Of a DNA stretch of 37,206 bases, positions 32,008 through 37,206 are shown in pieces. How positions within the stretch are numbered: the first letter of the stretch is position 1; the number at the start of each line of letters is the position of its first letter. Below the pieces are notes generated by a model, which searched no databases, was not told the origin of the DNA, and worked only from the letters and a program-made list of their open reading frames with translations. The position numbers were made by a program, and so were the translations under genes. The stretch is from Temnopleurus reevesii (Eukaryota > Echinodermata > Echinoidea > Temnopleuroida > Temnopleuridae): the NCBI GenBank assembly GCA_036244855.1, contig BQKZ01000649.1, positions 85,172 to 122,377 on the forward strand. Reading direction: 5' to 3'.

Positions 32008-35000
32008 CATATGGATGAAATTATGAATTTTATAATCGGATTTGGATTCATATAATTTAGAATACCAGCTGGCAATTGATGGTTGCACAATATAAGTATT
32101 CATTCATTTATCAAGGAATTAACATGAATCTCATATATTGAAAGAACTTGTCCAAATTGATTGAAAAAAGATAGTATTTGTCAAGATGTCTTACACCTGC
32201 ATTTATTTATGTTTGTTAAATTAAGTGTGCCATATCCTCTTGATACAGATGCTTGTTTATCGTGTCATTTTGATTGAAGGAAAGGGCTTTCAAAAATGGC
32301 TTAGTAAAGGTTTTAGTTGAGGGACAATTTAAAAAAAATGGAGTATCATCTTCCTAAAATTACAAATACAGAGTAGAATGGTGATTATATGAAAGCACAA
32401 TATATTCTGTGTAGAAATTTTGAACCACATCATGTAGGAAAGCACATACTTGGATAAATGGTTACGGCAGGCATTAGCACAAGCAAGAATAGGCTAATAG
32501 GAATTTATTTTGAAACGATATGTTCCCTCATTATGATTTACCATTATTTTATAGATTATTAAACAAATGGTATATGTGGATTTGCATAAAGCTTTCCTTA
32601 GTTATGGTAATACTAGGTTACACAACTGATTGCATATTGATATGTCTCATTGAAATATTTCACCAGACGGGTGTCTGTAAAATATGTAATATAGCTTTGT
32701 TTCAGATTCCTGTGCTGTAAATTGATTTCTAGTTTGCAGTGAAATTGAAGTCTTTGTCAAGGAAACAATTTCTTATTGTGAAGCGTTTGCATTTTGTTTT
32801 ATTTGTGTCTTGATGTTATGGAGAGAAAGATAACTGGAACTGTACATATTAGTTTCATCCTTTTTTCTGTATGGTACTTGTGAAGAAGACATTTTCTTTC
32901 AGTAATTATGTAGCATTGAAACAGTAGGTTACAGTTCGTGCCAATGGCTGAATTTATTTGCTGAAGTCGGTTGCAATTGACGATCTGAAATTCTTTTAAG
33001 GACTCTATTCTTTAAAATATTACACTTTCTAATTGCACTATGAAATTGTCAGATTAATTTAAAAAATAGATTGTTTGTGATAATAGTTCAGAAAATTTCT
33101 TGTTCTTCATGCTGCTTAAAAAATACATTTCCATATATGAAATTGATGAATGTAAAGTGATATATTTCTGTTTAATCAGGATATACCTTTATTCATGAAA
33201 CCAAATTCTTGTACCTTGACTTTGCATTAAAGTTTTATACTAATTTCATAGTGGTTTTACCAGAAATATGTTGTTGATCAGCGCTCACCAATCAAATACA
33301 CTGTATTTTGTTTTATGACCATCTTCCCTAAAGGTACATACCATGAACCAGTCAAAATGTACTTTTTAATCTGGCAAATGATTTGCAGTTGATTGCACTG
33401 CTCAACAACAAGTTTATTGTCTGGGTTTTTTTGCTGATTTGTGGTGAAAATGACGAACGGAATCCAGAAATTATATTGGTTTCGAGAAATCAGGTAACAC
33501 AGACAACATTAAAAAAGTGAAATATTGTTGACCGCTGTTGTCAATAGATAGTGACTTTTTGCTATGCCCCCCTTCTGTACTGTAATTTGAGAAAACATGG
33601 TGGAAGAAATCATAAAGATACATTTGGAGACCTAAACGTGTTACAGTTCACTTTTTGCATACAGTTGAAATATTACTGACTGATTCTTGTCATGTTTAAG
33701 CATGTTTTATCCAACAGATTCAATTCCAAGTGTATGGAATAACTGACAAGTTGATATAGCTAAATTATCCTTTCCCATGTCAATCTGTCTTATTATATTC
33801 AATATTCAACAATAATTGTGTATTCATCCAAATGCCCTCTACGGTCTTCCATCTTTGACACAAATATATTTTATTTTTATTTATGTATAATATTACATAT
33901 TTGGAACATCAACATGTGTTTTATTTTCAACAGTACATTTTATAAGTACACCTCTTTCGATTTGAGCTATTTTCATGAGGAAGCTTTCATTATGTTCATT
34001 GTTTTCATTACTTTTTGTTCCTCCTCTTGTGTTTATATGAATAATGGCATATTCTCCGTAACCAAATAGTGCTTGTTTTGTAACAGTAAAATTTAGTGAG
34101 GAAATCATCTGTTAACATCCAATTGTGCTACTTTTTCAACATTGCAAATTTAGATGTGTTTCAGTCACACATGATATGCGCTTTCAACTAAACGCACATG
34201 AAAAAATGATTTTCATAAACTCGTTCTGATCAACTGTAACTTGCAATCAATGCAACTTTCTAAAAACACCGCCTTAGATTTATCTTTCATCTGGCCATTT
34301 TTGAAGTTGATTCTAAAGCTGGTGATCTAGAATTTACGAAAAAACATTTGCAATGCAAATTCGTCGATTTTGTGACATTTACCAAATTATCAGAAAGTTG
34401 CTCAATTAACTAATTCATGTATCACTAATGGTTTTGCCTCAATAGAATTGAGATAGAATTTAAGATGACCTAACTTCATAAGTATAGTCTATCATTTAGC
34501 ACATTTTAAATTGTTATAGGGGCTCAATTACATTATGATTTCCATTCTTCAATTTTATTTTCATTTGTTTTGCTTCATTGAAATGAAGAAATGCTAATCT
34601 TGTTTTGCTATATTTAACATTTATGTAAAACAAACAGCAAGACGATAAGATGAGTATATTTTTATTCAAAAAATATGACACTGCCTGTGTGATACTCATT
34701 TATTCCTCTTTTTATACTATTTTCTGGATGTGCAATGTATTCACGTTTTAAAGGTAATTAGGGGTCTTTGGAAATATAAGCGGTTTGGAACTGCTGAAGA
34801 AATATATTTATTTTGGTCAAACTGAATTTTTATATGAATTTACGATAAACATCCCATATATGTGTAATGTTTATGGTGTAAGGTAATACTTTACAAAGGG
34901 TAATAACTACTTAGCCGACAATGAAATGATAAACATGACAAGTATATTGTAGTAGGCGTTTGTTTCTGTGTTTTTTTGTGTAAAAAGTTTAGATTGTATA

Positions 35001-35611
35001 TGTGGTGATAAATTTGGTTCTTGTTCTTGTGAAAAAAAAATTAAATTATGTTTTTTGTGCACATTTTGTTTTGTTTCATGATTTTGTCATTCTTACCAGA
35101 TGGCTTTGTTTGATATCTTTAGATGATTATTAAGCAGAAATATAACAAGTTCAATGAGAGAGATGAAGTATGCATGGTGAATATGAGATCACTGACAGTG
35201 GAATGTTTTGAACAGTGTACTGGGCTGAAAATTAGGAAGGCTGTACGTTACCATTTTTACACAATCAGATAAGATCACACTTTTTCACTGAAAAGGGGGA
35301 GGGGCTGCAACCCTCTAGTTCCCCTCACTATCCATGGTCCTGGGAATCCCATATCAAGAATTTAAATGGAAGAATCTTCAAAATTAAAGGCACTGGAACC
35401 ATATTCCAAAAATGTTATAGTGACAAGCAACAAATTTTAGAATAATACTTAACAGTATATTGTGCCTGTGAAAACAGTTTACATGATTCTCAACTATAAG
35501 GGGATCAATCAGAATCGACTTGCAAACTAACGAACTGCGTAATTTGACCCTTTAAATGAAGAGTTTCATTCATGAGTTTAAAATAGTGTTAAAATGAAGT
35601 AGGAAAGTGGG
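32008..35611. other. AT-rich 3' flank
   Basis: No gene on either strand that I can support. The short open frames at 32520, 33818 and 34514 lack splice context, repeats or recognisable domains. An ATTTGCAGTTGATTGCAC motif at about 33381 matches part of 21424. Confidence 0.75.
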
Positions 35612-35931
35612 TTAACCCTAATCCCATTGGGATATTTCGATCATCTCAGTCCATGGGGGGGGGGCTTATTTGGCCCCCACCCCTCTCTGAACTTCGCCGT
35701 CGATCGCGCGATGGCGCTGAAATTTGGCATGCAATCAAAATCTATTTCTTATGTATTCTAATGTTTTTGTGAATTTCTTATGTATTTCTTTGTTTTGTTT
35801 TACTTTATTATTTGCGCGAGACATGAAACAAAAAAGTCAGAAAAAATTATGGCGCGAGCTTTTCACGTTTTAAACTTCTCGTGAAAAATGTCGAGGGGTT
35901 GGGCTTTTAAAGCCAATGGGATTAGGGTTAA
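35612..35931. mobile_element. Non-autonomous element with perfect 19-bp TIRs
   Basis: TTAACCCTAATCCCATTGG at 35612-35630 is perfectly inverted as CCAATGGGATTAGGGTTAA at 35913-35931, giving a 320-bp element. The interior has G10 (35655-35664), CCCCCACCC, and CG-rich words such as GATCGCGCGATGGCGC unlike its AT-rich surroundings. No ORF. This is a typical MITE structure; the family is unknown to me. Confidence 0.8.
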
Positions 35932-36290
35932 AATGATAGTGGGAGATAGGAGAGAGAACACAAAGACAGAGACAGAGGAAGACAAGATGGGGGGGACTAT
36001 GAGAGTGAAAAAGAGCGTGTGATGATTACACATCAGGGCCCCTTAGCATAAAGCTTTGCGATGGATCGCACGATTTATATCAATTGCAAGTCTATGGGAA
36101 AATACTTACTTTATGTTATAAAGGAGTGAATGAGAATGTTTCAATGATGCGAATCGGACCTAGGGAATGGGGAAGATAGACTATTGCGAGAGGTAAAAAA
36201 CTGGACACTTCCATGAGAAAAATGGTGAAGCCCGGGTCGATTTGGGAAATTTCAGGAGCAGAAGGGGAGTCTTGAGTAAATATATTACTT

Positions 36291-36308
36291 GATGATGTGG
36301 ATGATGAC

Positions 36309-36380
<72 letters not shown>

Positions 36381-36386
36381 ATGATG
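36291..36386. repeat. (GAT)n microsatellite, about 28 units
   Basis: Nearly pure GAT repeat, slightly broken at both ends. The apparent poly-Asp or poly-His open frames over it are repeat artefacts. Confidence 0.97.
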
Positions 36387-36390
36387 TGCT

Positions 36391-36440
36391 CTTGTATAGC
36401 GCCGGTTTCCGCCCCAGCCGTGCGCTCATGGCGCTCGATT
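36391..36440. repeat. Dispersed repeat next to GAT run
   Basis: CTTGTATAGCGCCGGTTTCC followed by GCCCCAG matches the reverse complement of 471-497 with two mismatches over 27 bp. Both copies sit beside a GAT/ATC triplet run. GCGCTCATGGCGC follows here. Confidence 0.7.
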
Positions 36441-36448
36441 ACTCATGA

Positions 36449-36472
36449 TTTATTTATTTATTTATTTATTCA
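36449..36472. repeat. (TTTA)n microsatellite
   Basis: Short run of TTTA units following the dispersed repeat. Confidence 0.85.
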
Positions 36473-36506
36473 TGTTTTATTTACAACAAATTAAAAAGAG
36501 AACAAA

Positions 36507-36714
36507 GGGTAGAAGGTAGTCCGATTCAGTAATAGGGATCTTTAGCAAAGAAGACGGGGCCGATCACAACGTTAGCTCTAAGGTCCGTTCCAGAAGGGTG
36601 CACCGACACAACGCTACTTCTGGAATGGACCTTAGAGCTAACGTTGTGATCGGCCCTCCCGTCTTCTTTGCTAAAAGTCCCTAATGAAACTGCTCTACCA
36701 CGGAGCCCTCTACC
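36507..36714. mobile_element. Near-perfect hairpin (fold-back) element
   Basis: Core arms 36535-36596 and 36617-36681 are nearly perfect inverted repeats around a 20-base loop. For example, CGATCACAACGTTAGCTCTA pairs with TAGAGCTAACGTTGTGATCG. The pairing weakens but continues outwards to GGGTAGAAGG and CCTCTACCC. The right arm has a 3-base insertion (GGGAGGGCC versus GGGGCC). No coding content. Confidence 0.85.
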
Positions 36715-37206
36715 CATACAGATGTACAAACATTATAAATTAACATAAATAGAACCTAAAAACACAAAAAGAATCGACTTAAACAACATAAAAATTGGAT
36801 GATACAATGAAGGCATAGCGTGCGATTTTATTAAACTAGTGAATATAGATACCAAAAAATAGACGGCGAGGAAGTAAATTGCAGCAATTTATAATAGAAG
36901 GAAAGAATAGAAAACAAGGAAAGAATCGTAGATAAAATTTAGAGAGATATACTTCTACTTACGGTCGATACTCACTGAACGCCTGTTCAGCTTCTAATGA
37001 GGAGCACTTTATGGGGTGATGCTTTAATTATATAAGGAAATGTTTAAATTTCACTTTAATGCTCAGATTAAGGAGCTCATTTTACATTGCGAAAATTACT
37101 GGGATCAGTGCGCGGTGGATATGATCGAAGTGCTTGAGAGAGAAAGCTGGTAAACATGTGGAGAAATACTAGACTTGGGGCCTGGAACATAAAAGATGCA
37201 ATTAAA
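36715..37206. other. Right flank, nothing recognised
   Basis: AT-rich sequence with no supported gene, RNA or complete element. Confidence 0.7.

Noticed and set aside
36181..36494. Poly-His and poly-Asp open frames
   Set aside because: They are translations of the GAT microsatellite and have no start context or conserved flanks.
36526..36729. 67-residue minus-strand open frame
   Set aside because: It runs through both arms of the hairpin element, so its length comes from the inverted repeat.
1..37206. CRISPR arrays, bacterial operons, tRNA or rRNA genes
   Set aside because: The window is eukaryotic intron-rich DNA, and I saw no spaced repeat array, cloverleaf or rRNA signature.

Overview
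The window is invertebrate animal genomic DNA, most likely from an echinoderm and probably a sea urchin. The reasons are small exons separated by long AT-rich introns with GT/AG borders, no operons, very frequent TACATGTA-type palindromes, and scattered short fold-back transposons. It also holds a fragment of a 'gaggcattatg...gtccgtccgt' dispersed repeat that I associate with sea urchins. The species call is inference; the phylum call is moderate confidence.

One protein-coding gene fills most of the window: an extended synaptotagmin (E-Syt, closest to E-Syt2/3) on the + strand, from the ATG at 1340 to the TGA at 30921-30923. I could trace 25 exons with consistent splice phases. They encode about 835 residues in the order: N-terminal ER membrane hairpin (about 37-68), SMP lipid-transfer domain (about 107-304), C2A (about 305-430), C2B (about 440-575), an acidic low-complexity linker (about 593-686) and C2C (about 688-835). 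E-Syts are ER-anchored tethers that bridge to the plasma membrane through their C2 domains and move glycerolipids through the SMP groove.

Two places depart from a clean gene. First, an in-frame TGA (16202-16204) sits in the C2A exon 11, inside an otherwise perfectly conserved stretch. Second, a 1.75-kb segment holding exons 15 and 16 appears twice in a row (20055-21801 and 21803-23546), with a single N exactly at the join. This looks like two haplotype or contig ends that were not merged, not a biological exon duplication. Only one copy belongs in the transcript.

Layout: 1-1339 upstream region with a fold-back element (303-813), a short GC-rich stretch and a small overlapping uORF; 1340-14088 membrane hairpin and SMP exons; 15409-17591 C2A; 18368-24553 C2B with the duplicated segment; 24830-26255 linker, including a likely microexon; 28423-30923 C2C and stop; 30924-about 35600 3' UTR and AT-rich flank with a Tigger-like MITE; 35612-36714 a cluster of young-looking non-autonomous transposons (19-bp telomere-like TIR element, long GAT microsatellite, near-perfect hairpin). 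I found no second gene, no RNA gene, and nothing that forms a new multi-gene system.
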